Assembly (NCBI RefSeq): GCF_020037015.1
Contig: NZ_JAIQDE010000028.1
Span: 62,001-126,000, forward strand
DNA: 64,000 nt
DNA from: Corallococcus sp. AS-1-6
Lineage (GTDB): Bacteria > Myxococcota > Myxococcia > Myxococcales > Myxococcaceae
Direction: 5' to 3'
The notes beneath the pieces were generated by a model. That model ran no database searches and was not told the origin of the DNA. It worked only from the letters and a program-made list of their open reading frames with translations. The translations under genes were made by a program, and so were the position numbers. Shown here in pieces: positions 44,276-52,593 of this stretch (positions within the stretch are counted from its first letter, which is position 1; the number at the start of each line of letters is the position of its first letter).

Positions 44276-47152
44276 CTACCGCTCGGAGCGCTTGGCGCCG
44301 CGCAGCGCCTCCGCGCGCTCCTTGCGGGACATGTTCGTCACGTCGACGATGTCGAAGTCGAGCGCGCCCTGGTTGTCCCCCAACTGCAGGTCCGGGAAGA
44401 GGCAGCGGAGGTCCTGCACGCCGGACACCTGGTAGCGCTTGCCCGTCTCGAAGAGGCGGTGCGTGCCGCGCACGGACCCGGCCTGGGGGCCCTTCTCCAC
44501 GCACAGCACCGTGTGCACGCGGCCCAGGGCGCCGGAGCGCACCTCCGCGAAGTCGTCGCGCACGGTGAAGGCGTAGGTGGAGCGGGGGTTGAGGCCGCGC
44601 AGCAGCATCTGGTGCTGGGGCTTCACGTTCAGCGCGTTCTTCTCCGGCTCGAACATCACGGAGCGGGGCGGGATGTACGCGGACTGCCGCAGGTGCACGC
44701 GGATGGAGCCCCGGTTGTCCTCGGGGCCGGTGTCGTCCAGGGCGAAGAAGTGGAGCTTCTTCGCGCCCTTGATGGTGCGCGGCGCGCTGCTGACGAAGCC
44801 CACGGCGTTGTCCGCCGGCAGGTCGCCCTCCGCGTAGTAGACGAGCGTGCCGGACGCGGTGCCGTCGCCCTCCGCGAACGCCGCGCTGCCCTCGGTCCAC
44901 ACGGAGTAGGCGGCGCCGGGCGACACGTCGATGGTGGCCGTGGGGTACTCGGGCAGCGGCAGCGCGTTGTACATGGGCCGCAGCACCAGCAGGCGCGTGG
45001 GGTAGTCCATGCGCCGCATCTCGCGGTCCTTGTCGTTCGCCAGCGGATCCGCGTCGGACCCGGTGGCCACGGCGGCCCCCGTGCCCGCGTCCGCGGAGGC
45101 CAGGCCTCCGTCCACATCCAGGGCGCTGCCCGCGTCCGCGCCAGGGTCCACGGCGGCGGCGGCGATGGCGCCCGTGCCCGCGTCCGGGGCCGGGGCGCCC
45201 GCGTCGAGCGCGGTGGAGGTGGGGATCTCCGACGCCATCTGCGTGGTGCCGGGCGCCACCTCCAGCTCCGCCTTGAGGTGGAACTCCGACTGGTTGGGCG
45301 TGAAGCGCCGCGTCCAGGCGCGGTAGCCCGGCTTGGTGACGACGATGGTGTGGGACGTCCGTTGATCCGCGCCGATGATGCGGTTGGGCGTGGTCCCCAC
45401 CGGCCGGCCGTTGACGACGACGGCGGCCCCCTCCGGCTTGGAGGTGATCCACAGGACGACGGGCTCGTTGGAGACCTCGCCCTCCTCGGCCGGGGACAGG
45501 AAGTGGAACAGCAGGCCGATGACGAGCAGCACGCCGGTGAGGCCGAACACCACCATGCTCAACTGGCGCACCTGCTTCGTGCGCTTCTGCTCGCGCTCGG
45601 CGGCCTCGGCGGCCAGCTTCTCGCGCGCGTCGTCCGCGGTGGTGCGGGCGCGCGGGGCCGGCTTCTCCTCCGGCTCGGGCGCCTCGGGCGGCTCCCTCGG
45701 CTCGGGCGCGATGGCCGTCTCCACCGGCGTGTCGTGCGGCGCGGCCAGCGTGGGCAGCCGGGGCATCGCCGTGGGCTCCGTGCCCCCGTCGGTGTCCGGC
45801 TCGGCGGCGAGCTCGGGCGGCAGGGGGCGGCGGCCGGTGCCGGTGTTCTCGCGGGTGCCCCCCGGCGTCACGCGGCGCGCGCCCGTGGTGCTCTTGCGCA
45901 CGGCGGTGGCCTGGGTGGCCGAGCGGCGCGGGGCGCCATCCGTCAAGGGGCGCAGGCCGGGCGCGCTGCCGGAGGCGCGCACGCCGGGGCTGGAGGGCCG
46001 CGCCACGCCCGGGCTGGACGCGCGGGCCACGCCGGGGCTGCCGGGGCTGGATGACCGGCCGTTGCTGGACGGCATCCGCGCGCGCCCCTGCGAAGGCTCC
46101 GACGACGGCGACTGCCACGCGGCCAGTTGCTCCTTGAAGCCGGGCGGCAGCTCCACCTTGCGTCCCTCGGCGGCCAGCTCCTCCGCGAAGAGGTACGTCA
46201 TGAGCTGGCTCAGCATCGTGGGCGTGAAGCGCGGCGTGTCCCGGTAGAGCAGCTCCACCGCGGACTCGCTCAGGTCCTTCGCCGTCTGGTAGCGCGCCTC
46301 GCGGTCCACCGCCATGGCGTGCGCGACGATGCTCTCCAGGTCCTCGCCGATGGCCGGGTTGATGGCGGACGGGGGCAGGCAGTCGCCGGTGATGATGCGG
46401 GGCAGCACGGTGACGAACTCGCCCTCGAAGGGGCGCCGGCCGCAGAGCATCTCGTAGAGGACCACGCCCGCCGCGTACACGTCCGTGCGCGCGTCCAGGT
46501 CCTGCCGGCCCTGCGCCTGCTCCGGGGAGAAGTACGGGTACTTGCCCTTGAGCGTGCCCGGAGACGTCCGGGCCTCCACGGCGCTCGTGGCCTTGGCGAT
46601 GCCGAAGTCGATGACCTTGACCTCGCCCTCGTAGGAGATGAGGACGTTGTCCGGGGACACGTCGCGGTGGACCAGGCCCAGCGGCTGGCCGTCCTCGCCC
46701 ACGTGGCGGTGCGCGTAGTCCAGGCCCTCGCACAGCTTGCTGGCGATGTGCAGCGCCAGCGGCTGCGGGAAGAACCCGACGCCCGCCCGCGACGCGCGCC
46801 GCAGCACCTTCGACAGGGGCTGGCCGTGCACCAGCTCCATGGCGATGAAGTACTGCCCGTCCACCTCACCGAAGTCGAAGATCTGCGCGATGTTCCCGTG
46901 CGTCAGGCCCGCCACCAGGCGCGCCTCGCTGATGAACATCTCCACGAAGTCGTGGTCGTCCACGAAGTGCGGGAGGATCTGCTTGATGACGCAGGGCTTG
47001 GTGACGCCCATCGCGCCCGTCATGCGCGCGCGGTAGGTGACCGCCATGCCCCCCGCGGCAAGCTTGGAGACCAGGACGTACTTGCCGAATTGCTGGGGAC
47101 TGGGTTCTGCCACGGGCGGGAGGCGGGGCCGGGATTGGGGAAGGCCCAGCAT
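44276..47152 (-). CDS. Serine/threonine protein kinase with PEGA and extracytosolic domain
   Basis: The 958-residue protein has a eukaryotic-like kinase domain (about 23-290) with a Gly-loop KLAAGGMA, K57 (VIKQI), catalytic HRDVSPDN (162-169), DFG (182-184) and SPEQAQG. A Ser/Pro-rich low-complexity linker (about 390-520) and one membrane helix (about 530-555) precede a PEGA domain (GAAVVVNGRPVGTTPNRI, about 560-640). A Asp-Ala-Gly-rich linker then leads to a C-terminal ligand-like region to 958. ATG 47152 starts right before the kinase core; a longer frame extends 58 codons upstream. It likely senses the envelope and phosphorylates cytosolic targets. It is divergent from the envelope gene at 47447. 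Confidence 0.9.
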   Translation of the reverse strand: MLGLPQSRPRLPPVAEPSPQQFGKYVLVSKLAAGGMAVTYRARMTGAMGVTKPCVIKQILPHFVDDHDFVEMFISEARLVAGLTHGNIAQIFDFGEVDGQYFIAMELVHGQPLSKVLRRASRAGVGFFPQPLALHIASKLCEGLDYAHRHVGEDGQPLGLVHRDVSPDNVLISYEGEVKVIDFGIAKATSAVEARTSPGTLKGKYPYFSPEQAQGRQDLDARTDVYAAGVVLYEMLCGRRPFEGEFVTVLPRIITGDCLPPSAINPAIGEDLESIVAHAMAVDREARYQTAKDLSESAVELLYRDTPRFTPTMLSQLMTYLFAEELAAEGRKVELPPGFKEQLAAWQSPSSEPSQGRARMPSSNGRSSSPGSPGVARASSPGVARPSSPGVRASGSAPGLRPLTDGAPRRSATQATAVRKSTTGARRVTPGGTRENTGTGRRPLPPELAAEPDTDGGTEPTAMPRLPTLAAPHDTPVETAIAPEPREPPEAPEPEEKPAPRARTTADDAREKLAAEAAEREQKRTKQVRQLSMVVFGLTGVLLVIGLLFHFLSPAEEGEVSNEPVVLWITSKPEGAAVVVNGRPVGTTPNRIIGADQRTSHTIVVTKPGYRAWTRRFTPNQSEFHLKAELEVAPGTTQMASEIPTSTALDAGAPAPDAGTGAIAAAAVDPGADAGSALDVDGGLASADAGTGAAVATGSDADPLANDKDREMRRMDYPTRLLVLRPMYNALPLPEYPTATIDVSPGAAYSVWTEGSAAFAEGDGTASGTLVYYAEGDLPADNAVGFVSSAPRTIKGAKKLHFFALDDTGPEDNRGSIRVHLRQSAYIPPRSVMFEPEKNALNVKPQHQMLLRGLNPRSTYAFTVRDDFAEVRSGALGRVHTVLCVEKGPQAGSVRGTHRLFETGKRYQVSGVQDLRCLFPDLQLGDNQGALDFDIVDVTNMSRKERAEALRGAKRSER

Positions 47153-47446
47153 ACTCGTCTTCCATTGAAAGTCCCGGGCGCGCTCGCATGGCATGCGAAG
47201 ATTTCGCTCCGGGTGCTGCCCGGGCCAGCGCGGGCGTCCTGGTGGGTCGGAAAGGCCCTCGGAAGTGACGCGATGTCCCAGGTGGGGAGTGCGGGGGGCG
47301 TGAGGCGGACTGTTGCGCCGGTTCACACTTCTTCACGCTGCTTCGTTCAGCGCATTCCGGGGGCGGGGTTATCTCCTGCGCCATTCCGGGCCTCGGGCCG
47401 GGTGGGAGGGGTGGAAGGCCGCTCCCAGGGAAGCGAGACGACGGCC

Positions 47447-48796
47447 ATGGGGTATGGGCGCCCGGTGTGGAGTGCGCGAGCCACCTTCGCGGTGGTGTTG
47501 GGGCTCTGGCTGGCCTCGGGGGCCGCGCGGGCGCAGGACGGCGGCTGGCGGTCCGCCTTCGAGCTGCTGGCGAGCGGCCCCGAGCTGGGCGGAAGCGACA
47601 TCCCCCGGGACGTGCCGAAGCGCCGGGGTTCGGACGCGTCGGTGGTGCCGCCGGAGGTGATGGCCCGGGTGCTGACGGAGGAGGGGCCCCGGCCGGTGCC
47701 CACGGCGTCCGCGGCGGAGTCCGGTCCGGTGGTGGCGCCGGAGGCCCCGGAGGGCGGCCGGGTGTCGGAGCCGCGCGTGCGCCTGACGGAGGACGCGCCG
47801 AGGCCGCCGTTCAAGCCGCTGCCGGTGGCGGTCGCGGTGGTGCCGGGGTTGCTGCTGCACGGGCTGGGGGCGTGGGCGGCGGGGGACCCCGTGACGGCGC
47901 GGGGGCTGTTCGCGGCGGAGGCGACGGGGCTGGGGCTCATCGCCGCGGGGCTGGTGCCCATCGCGTTGACGGGCGCGTCGCGAAAGACCATCGGGCCGCT
48001 GTACGCGGTGACGCTGACGGGGGCGGGGGTGTTCTCGCTGTCGATGCTGGCGAACCTGTACGCGGTGACGTCGCCGGCGTTCGACCCGGGGCGGGTGCCG
48101 GACACGCTGCCGCCGCTGGAGCTGGACCTGGGCTACCAGTACGTGCACGACGCCTCGGCGGACTACCGGAACTTCTTCGCGCTGGGCGCGGTGGCGCGCC
48201 TGTCGAAGGTGCGGCTCCAGGCCTCCGCGCGGCTGGCGCCGGAGGAAGGCAACGCGTTGATCCGCGCGGGCGTGGCGTACCGGCTGTGGGGCGCGCCGGA
48301 GCGGACGCTGGGGCTGGGGGACGGGACGGCGTTGGACGTGGAGGGCGTCGCGACCTACCACCGCTACCCGACGGAGGGCTTCACGCTGGGCGGCGGCGAG
48401 GTGTCGCTCAAGGGCCGCTACGCGATGGAGCGCTTCGGGCCGCGCTTCGCGGGCGCGTTCGTGGAGGGCGGCGTGGGGCTGTCCGCGCAGGCCTACAGCT
48501 ACCCGGGGCGCGTGGAGGACGACAACCTGTATGGCCAGTTGCTCTACACGTTCGGCTACGGCGTGTGGCTGGGGCGGGGCGGGCCGCTGAGGGGCGAGGC
48601 AGTGCTCTTCTACGACCACCGCAAGGACGGGCTGGTGGGCGGGCTGCGGGGCCGGGGCGGCGGCATGGTGGGGTCGTTCGGTCTGAAGGGGCGCGTGCTG
48701 CTGACGGAGCGCTGGGGCGTGGCGGCGGAGGCGCAGGCGGGGGGCGCGCTGATGGGGCGGCTGTCGCTGGTGTACGCGGTGGGAGGTGACACGTGA
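47447..48796 (+). CDS. Exported membrane-associated protein, unknown
   Basis: The 449-residue protein has a signal peptide (cleavage near ARAQDGG, about residue 29), a linker, two hydrophobic helices (about 135-160 and 170-205) and a C-terminal half rich in beta strands that could form an outer-membrane barrel (LDLGYQYVHDASADYRNFFALG to SLVYAVGG). No catalytic motif is visible. ATG 47447 has GGGAAGCGAG upstream; the much longer open frame before it is a shadow of the divergent kinase. Its stop overlaps the metallophosphoesterase gene (GTGA). The 294-base gap before it holds both divergent promoters. Confidence 0.78.
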   Translation: MGYGRPVWSARATFAVVLGLWLASGAARAQDGGWRSAFELLASGPELGGSDIPRDVPKRRGSDASVVPPEVMARVLTEEGPRPVPTASAAESGPVVAPEAPEGGRVSEPRVRLTEDAPRPPFKPLPVAVAVVPGLLLHGLGAWAAGDPVTARGLFAAEATGLGLIAAGLVPIALTGASRKTIGPLYAVTLTGAGVFSLSMLANLYAVTSPAFDPGRVPDTLPPLELDLGYQYVHDASADYRNFFALGAVARLSKVRLQASARLAPEEGNALIRAGVAYRLWGAPERTLGLGDGTALDVEGVATYHRYPTEGFTLGGGEVSLKGRYAMERFGPRFAGAFVEGGVGLSAQAYSYPGRVEDDNLYGQLLYTFGYGVWLGRGGPLRGEAVLFYDHRKDGLVGGLRGRGGGMVGSFGLKGRVLLTERWGVAAEAQAGGALMGRLSLVYAVGGDT

Positions 48797-49986
48797 GCGG
48801 GACGCGTGAGGGCGCGGTGGGCGCGCGTGAGGCGGAGCGGGCGCTCGGAGGCGCGGGGCGCGGATCCGCGCGGTCCCGGCGCGTCCTGGGCGTGATGGGG
48901 CTGACGGCGGCGCTGCTGTCCACGGGCTGCACGCGCCCCGGCGAGGACCGCGCGGTGCGGGACACGCGCGTGGGGCAGGCGGAGGCGGACGCGCTGAAGG
49001 TGGAGGTGGAGGGCGGGCTCGCGTCGGTGCGGACGCTGGCGTCGGGGACGCTGGAGCTGTGGGGGCAGGCGCCGGTGTTCACCACGCGCGTCACCGCGGG
49101 CGCGGAGGCGCGGACGGACTGGCTGTTCATGGTGCACAACGCGATGCCGGACGCGGTGCTGGACGCCGTGGACGCAGCGGGCTCTCCGCTGGACGTGGTG
49201 GCGATGCCGGACGCGCACCCGACGGTGAAGGCGTGGCGCGTGGCCCTGCGGCCGGGGACGGAGATGCGGCTGACGGTGGCGCCGCCGGACTGGGACGCGC
49301 GGCAGCCGTTCCGGTTCGCGGCGCTGGCGGACGTTCAGGAGGCGCTGTCGAAGGTGGGGGACATCTACGCGAAGCTGAACGAGGACCCCTCGTTGCGCTT
49401 CATCTTCTTCGCGGGGGACCTGACGGAGTTCGGGACGCGCGAGCAACTGGAGGAGTTCCAGCAGCGGCTGGAGGCGGACTCGCGGATTCCGCTGTACGCG
49501 ACGCTGGGCAACCACGAGACCTTCACGGACGACGCGCGCGAGTACCAGCGGCTGGTGGGCCGGGGCAGCCAGCACTTCACCTTCCACGGCGTGCACTTCA
49601 GCCTGGTGGACTCCGGCAGCAGCACGGTGGATCCGCTGGTGGAGGAGGCGCTGGACGGCTGGCTGGAGGAGGCGCGCGACGCGGTGCACGTGGTGGCGAT
49701 GCACATCCCGCCGTTGGATCCGATTGGCGTCCGGGGCGGCGGCTTCGCGGTGCGCAACGAGGCGGCGGGGCTGGTGGGGAAGATGGCGCGGGCGGGGGTG
49801 GACCTGACGCTCTACGGCCACATCCACAGCTACTACTCGTTCTCCAACGCGGGCATCCCGGCGTTCATCTCCGGAGGCGGCGGGGCCATCCCGGAGCGCT
49901 TCGACGGTGTGGGCCGGCACTTCCTGGCGGTGGACGTGGATCCGTCGGCGGGGGTGCGAGGGGTGGGACTGGTGCGGGTGGATTGA
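48793..49986 (+). CDS. Calcineurin-like metallophosphoesterase, lipoprotein
   Basis: The 397-residue lipoprotein has signal LGVMGLTAALLSTGC (lipobox STGC, about residue 47). The metallophosphoesterase domain is about 165-395 with ALADVQEA, FFAGDLTEFG, LGNHETF, MHIPP and YGHIHSY, the D-x-(H/Q), GDxxD/G, GNHE, H and GHxH metal-site motifs in the usual order (first motif ADVQ). A beta-rich domain precedes it (about 65-160), like purple acid phosphatase N-domains. It is exported and probably acts on phosphate esters at the envelope. It starts inside the preceding gene's stop, so the two form an operon. Confidence 0.88.
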   Translation: MSGTREGAVGAREAERALGGAGRGSARSRRVLGVMGLTAALLSTGCTRPGEDRAVRDTRVGQAEADALKVEVEGGLASVRTLASGTLELWGQAPVFTTRVTAGAEARTDWLFMVHNAMPDAVLDAVDAAGSPLDVVAMPDAHPTVKAWRVALRPGTEMRLTVAPPDWDARQPFRFAALADVQEALSKVGDIYAKLNEDPSLRFIFFAGDLTEFGTREQLEEFQQRLEADSRIPLYATLGNHETFTDDAREYQRLVGRGSQHFTFHGVHFSLVDSGSSTVDPLVEEALDGWLEEARDAVHVVAMHIPPLDPIGVRGGGFAVRNEAAGLVGKMARAGVDLTLYGHIHSYYSFSNAGIPAFISGGGGAIPERFDGVGRHFLAVDVDPSAGVRGVGLVRVD

Positions 49987-50088
49987 TCAGCGCCGACTTT
50001 CCGGCCGTTTAGCAGACCCCCTTGAAAGGACACTGAACATCTGGGCAGATAGGCGCCATCCAACGACGCCTTGTGAGGAGGCCTGTCC

Positions 50089-50583
50089 ATGTTCGAAACC
50101 CCCGAGAACGATTCCATCTCCCCCGCGCTGCGCGCGCTGCTCGAGCTGTTCGCCACGGACCTGGCGGACGTGAAGTTCCCGGACGTGGACACGGCGGTGC
50201 TGGGCGAGTCCGCGGCGCACGTGCGAGAGAAGGCGGAGGCGGTGGCCCGGGCGCAGGCGGCGCTGGACGCGGCGAGGCAGGCGCTGAACGAGAGCCAGGA
50301 GTCGCTGCTCCAGAAGGGCCAGCGCGCGCTGGCGTACGCGAAGGTGTTCGCGGAGGACGACGGGGAGCTGGGCGCGAAGCTGGAGGCCATCCACCTGCCG
50401 CGTCCGGTGCGCAAGGGCGGCCAGGCGCAGGTGGATCCGGTGGGAGCCGCGCCGGGCAACGACGACAACGCCCCGCGCCGCCGCGGCCGTCCCCCCAAGC
50501 TGCGCCCGGTGGCCAACCTCTTCACGGACGGCAGCGGTCCGGACTCCGCGCAGGACGAGGCGCCGGCGAGCCTCCAGTCGTAG
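50089..50583 (+). CDS. Coiled-coil protein with AT-hook
   Basis: The 164-residue protein has a helical N-terminal half (about 10-95) that looks like a coiled coil (EKAEAVARAQAALDAARQAL), a linker, and a single AT-hook (RRRGRPPK, about 125-132), a minor-groove DNA-binding motif. No other domain. GAGGAGG precedes the ATG at 50089 strongly. It is monocistronic, between the phosphoesterase and the ATPase-HNH pair, ended by a good terminator. It may be a small nucleoid or regulatory protein. Confidence 0.8.
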   Translation: MFETPENDSISPALRALLELFATDLADVKFPDVDTAVLGESAAHVREKAEAVARAQAALDAARQALNESQESLLQKGQRALAYAKVFAEDDGELGAKLEAIHLPRPVRKGGQAQVDPVGAAPGNDDNAPRRRGRPPKLRPVANLFTDGSGPDSAQDEAPASLQS

Positions 50584-50600
50584 CTGGCCCCCTGGCCTCC

Positions 50601-50643
50601 GGCCCGGCGCTCCTGCGAGGGAGTGTCGGGCCGTGTTGTTTGC
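50601..50643 (+). terminator. Intrinsic terminator after the AT-hook gene
   Basis: A 13-pair stem (arms 50601-50613 and 50620-50632, two G-T pairs, six-base loop) is followed by GTGTTGTTT. It isolates the ATPase-HNH operon that begins downstream. Confidence 0.7.
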
Positions 50644-50695
50644 GGAGGGGTGCTGAACTGGGGCGGAGCCTCGAAGTTGAAGTAAGGAGGCATCC

Positions 50696-50728
50696 ATGAT
50701 GCCGAAGGCGGAGGCCCAGGATGCTTGA
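50696..50728 (+). CDS. Ten-codon leader ORF overlapping the ATPase start
   Basis: A start at 50696, preceded by AAGGAGG, encodes MMPKAEAQDA and stops at 50728, eight bases into the ATPase gene. It could couple translation of the ATPase, but the ATPase ATG at 50721 has its own GGAGG. Whether the peptide is made is unknown. Confidence 0.25.
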   Translation: MMPKAEAQDA

Positions 50729-51959
50729 GCGGTTGGAGATGGAGGGGGTGGGGCCCAGCCCGCACCTCTCGTTCGAGTTCGCTCCGCGCCTCAACCTGCT
50801 GACCGGCGACAACGGGCTTGGGAAGACGTTCGTCCTTGAACTCGCTTGGTGGGCACTGACGCGGCACTGGGATGAAGCCCCATCGCTACGTAGGGCTGGC
50901 TGGAAGGGACGGTCCTTCGTTGCGGCTGAGATCCGGGGCGTGAACAGTCGGACTCACATCCATCACGAGGTCGGAACGGGGCTGGAGGTACAGATGTTCG
51001 TTCCTCCCGAGAACGGATTGACCGTCTACGCGCGGGTCGATGGAAGCTTTTCCCTCTGGGACCGAATCCGAAATGGACGACGGGACGGGCACTCGATGGT
51101 GCCCAGTCTGCCTGCATACGACTTCACCCCAGATGAACTGTGGAACCGCCTGGAAAAGGATGGGCGCACGCTCTGTAACGGCCTGATCCAGGATTGGGTG
51201 GCATGGCAGATCAAGGACGCCGAGCCCTTTCAACGGTTGAAGAGAGTTCTCGCCGCGCTCTCACCAGGTGCTTCCGAGACATTGGTCCCAGGTGAACCTA
51301 CGCGTATCAGCTTGGACGATGTCCGTGACATCCCGACCTTGCGGATGCCCTATGGGCTGGTCCCTTTGACCCATGCTTCCGCAGCGGTAAAGCGGATCGT
51401 CGGACTTGCATACCTATTGGTCTGGGCCTGGGAAGAGCATGTCCGTGCGGCGGAGTTCCGTAAGGAGCCCGTGACGGACCACATCGTACTGCTGGTCGAC
51501 GAACTGGAGTCCCACCTCCATCCCCGTTGGCAGCGGCTCATTCTCCCTTCGCTGCTCGAAGTCGTCCGGGCCCTTCGCGAGGACGTGAAGGTCCAGGTGA
51601 TTGCCGTGACGCATTCACCTCTGGTTCTCGCCTCCGCCGAGCCCCTGTTCGATGAAGCACAGGATGCGCTCTTCATGTTCGACCTGGTCGACAGGGAAGT
51701 GCAGGTCACGAAGGCGAAGTGGCGCCCTCGGGGAGACGCCAACGCGTGGCTCACCTCTGAAGTCTTCGACCTGAAGGAGCCGCGCTCCGTGGAGGCCGAG
51801 CAGGTCATCACAGCGGCGAAGGCCGCGCTCAAGGACCCGAATCTCCCCATCGAAGAGGTCCGCCGCATCCACAACGAGCTCTACCGGGTGCTCCGGGACA
51901 CGGACCCCTTCTGGCCACGCTGGCTTGCGCGCGCGGAGGCCGCTGGCATCGACCCATGA
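50721..51959 (+). CDS. AAA ATPase of a Septu-like (PtuA) defence pair
   Basis: The 412-residue protein has Walker A GDNGLGKT at residues 29-36, Walker B LLVDELESHLHP (about 255-266) and a closing VIAVTHSPLVLASAE. This is the SMC-like single-domain ATPase architecture of PtuA, RecF-like and OLD-related proteins. It partners with the HNH gene that starts inside its stop codon (ATGA). In Septu systems PtuA binds ATP and forms a complex with the PtuB nuclease that responds to phage. Length and gene order fit; other ATPase-HNH systems (for example retron-associated) cannot be excluded. The codon use is less GC-rich than the neighbours, suggesting transfer. Confidence 0.85.
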   Translation: MLERLEMEGVGPSPHLSFEFAPRLNLLTGDNGLGKTFVLELAWWALTRHWDEAPSLRRAGWKGRSFVAAEIRGVNSRTHIHHEVGTGLEVQMFVPPENGLTVYARVDGSFSLWDRIRNGRRDGHSMVPSLPAYDFTPDELWNRLEKDGRTLCNGLIQDWVAWQIKDAEPFQRLKRVLAALSPGASETLVPGEPTRISLDDVRDIPTLRMPYGLVPLTHASAAVKRIVGLAYLLVWAWEEHVRAAEFRKEPVTDHIVLLVDELESHLHPRWQRLILPSLLEVVRALREDVKVQVIAVTHSPLVLASAEPLFDEAQDALFMFDLVDREVQVTKAKWRPRGDANAWLTSEVFDLKEPRSVEAEQVITAAKAALKDPNLPIEEVRRIHNELYRVLRDTDPFWPRWLARAEAAGIDP

Positions 51960-52528
51960 TCCACGTCGAGCCACAGCCGGAACCCGCCGACTTCGATGCC
52001 CGGGTTCGTCAGAAGGGATTGGAAGACCTCCAGGGCGCGGACGAACTTCGTCCCCATTGGAGGCACTGCATCCCCCAGCTCTGGCAGGCCTACCGAGGCA
52101 TCTGCGCCTACTCCTGCCTCCACATTCCGCGTGGGACGGGAGCCATGTCCGTCGACCACCTGCTACCCAAGTCGAAACAGCGCGCACTGGCCTACGAGTG
52201 GAGCAACTACCGGCTCGCATGCAGCCGGATGAACGCGCGCAAGAACGCCTTCGAGGACGTGCTCGACCCGTTCGAAGTGCAGGACGGCTGGTTCTCACTC
52301 GACCTGTCCACGTTGCAGGTCACGCCTGGCGCTGGACTGGCGGCTCCAGTCCAGCAGCGAGTCCAGGACACCATCGATCGCCTCGACCTCAACGACGATG
52401 AGTTCATCACCGCGAGGACGGCGTACTACGACAGCTATCGAGATGGCGACCTGACCTTCCGCCACCTGCGGAAGCACTTCCCCTTCCTGGCCATGGAACT
52501 CCTCCGCCAGGGACTGGCCCAACCGTAG
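51956..52528 (+). CDS. HNH endonuclease of a Septu-like (PtuB) pair
   Basis: This 190-residue nuclease has an HNH motif at about 50-97: C50-AYS-C54, then VDHLLPKSK (D67-H68), WSNYRLAC (N84) and SRMNARKN (N93). The usual second CxxC pair of zinc-containing HNH proteins is missing, while the D-H/N/N core is present. The preceding ATPase overlaps by four bases. A helical C-terminus follows. It is predicted to cut nucleic acid as the effector of the pair. Confidence 0.85.
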   Translation: MIHVEPQPEPADFDARVRQKGLEDLQGADELRPHWRHCIPQLWQAYRGICAYSCLHIPRGTGAMSVDHLLPKSKQRALAYEWSNYRLACSRMNARKNAFEDVLDPFEVQDGWFSLDLSTLQVTPGAGLAAPVQQRVQDTIDRLDLNDDEFITARTAYYDSYRDGDLTFRHLRKHFPFLAMELLRQGLAQP

Positions 52529-52536
52529 AAAAGAAG

Positions 52537-52575
52537 ACCGCGTGCCCCCGGACGGCGTTGCCGGGAGCACGCGGT
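52537..52575 (-). terminator. Terminator for the TonB-locus lipoprotein (minus), also facing the HNH gene
   Basis: Arms 52537-52551 and 52561-52575 (ACCGCGTGC core, one mismatch, nine-base loop) form a strong stem in the gap between converging genes. On the minus strand it is followed by TCTTCTTTTC, a good T-run. Confidence 0.8.
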
Positions 52576-52593
52576 CCTGTGTTCACCGAAGGG

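Noticed and set aside
44124-46733. An 869-residue minus-strand frame alongside the kinase
   Set aside because: It is another frame of the kinase gene, rich in Arg/Gly/Ala/His, and lacks kinase motifs that the chosen frame has.
46127-47446. Extension of the envelope-protein frame far upstream into the kinase gene
   Set aside because: The extended part is antisense to the kinase. The signal peptide beginning at 47447 marks the real start.
49987-50088. A TTGAAA/GATAGG promoter before the AT-hook gene
   Set aside because: The spacing (about 20 bases) is too long for a sigma-A promoter, and no alternative pair was better.
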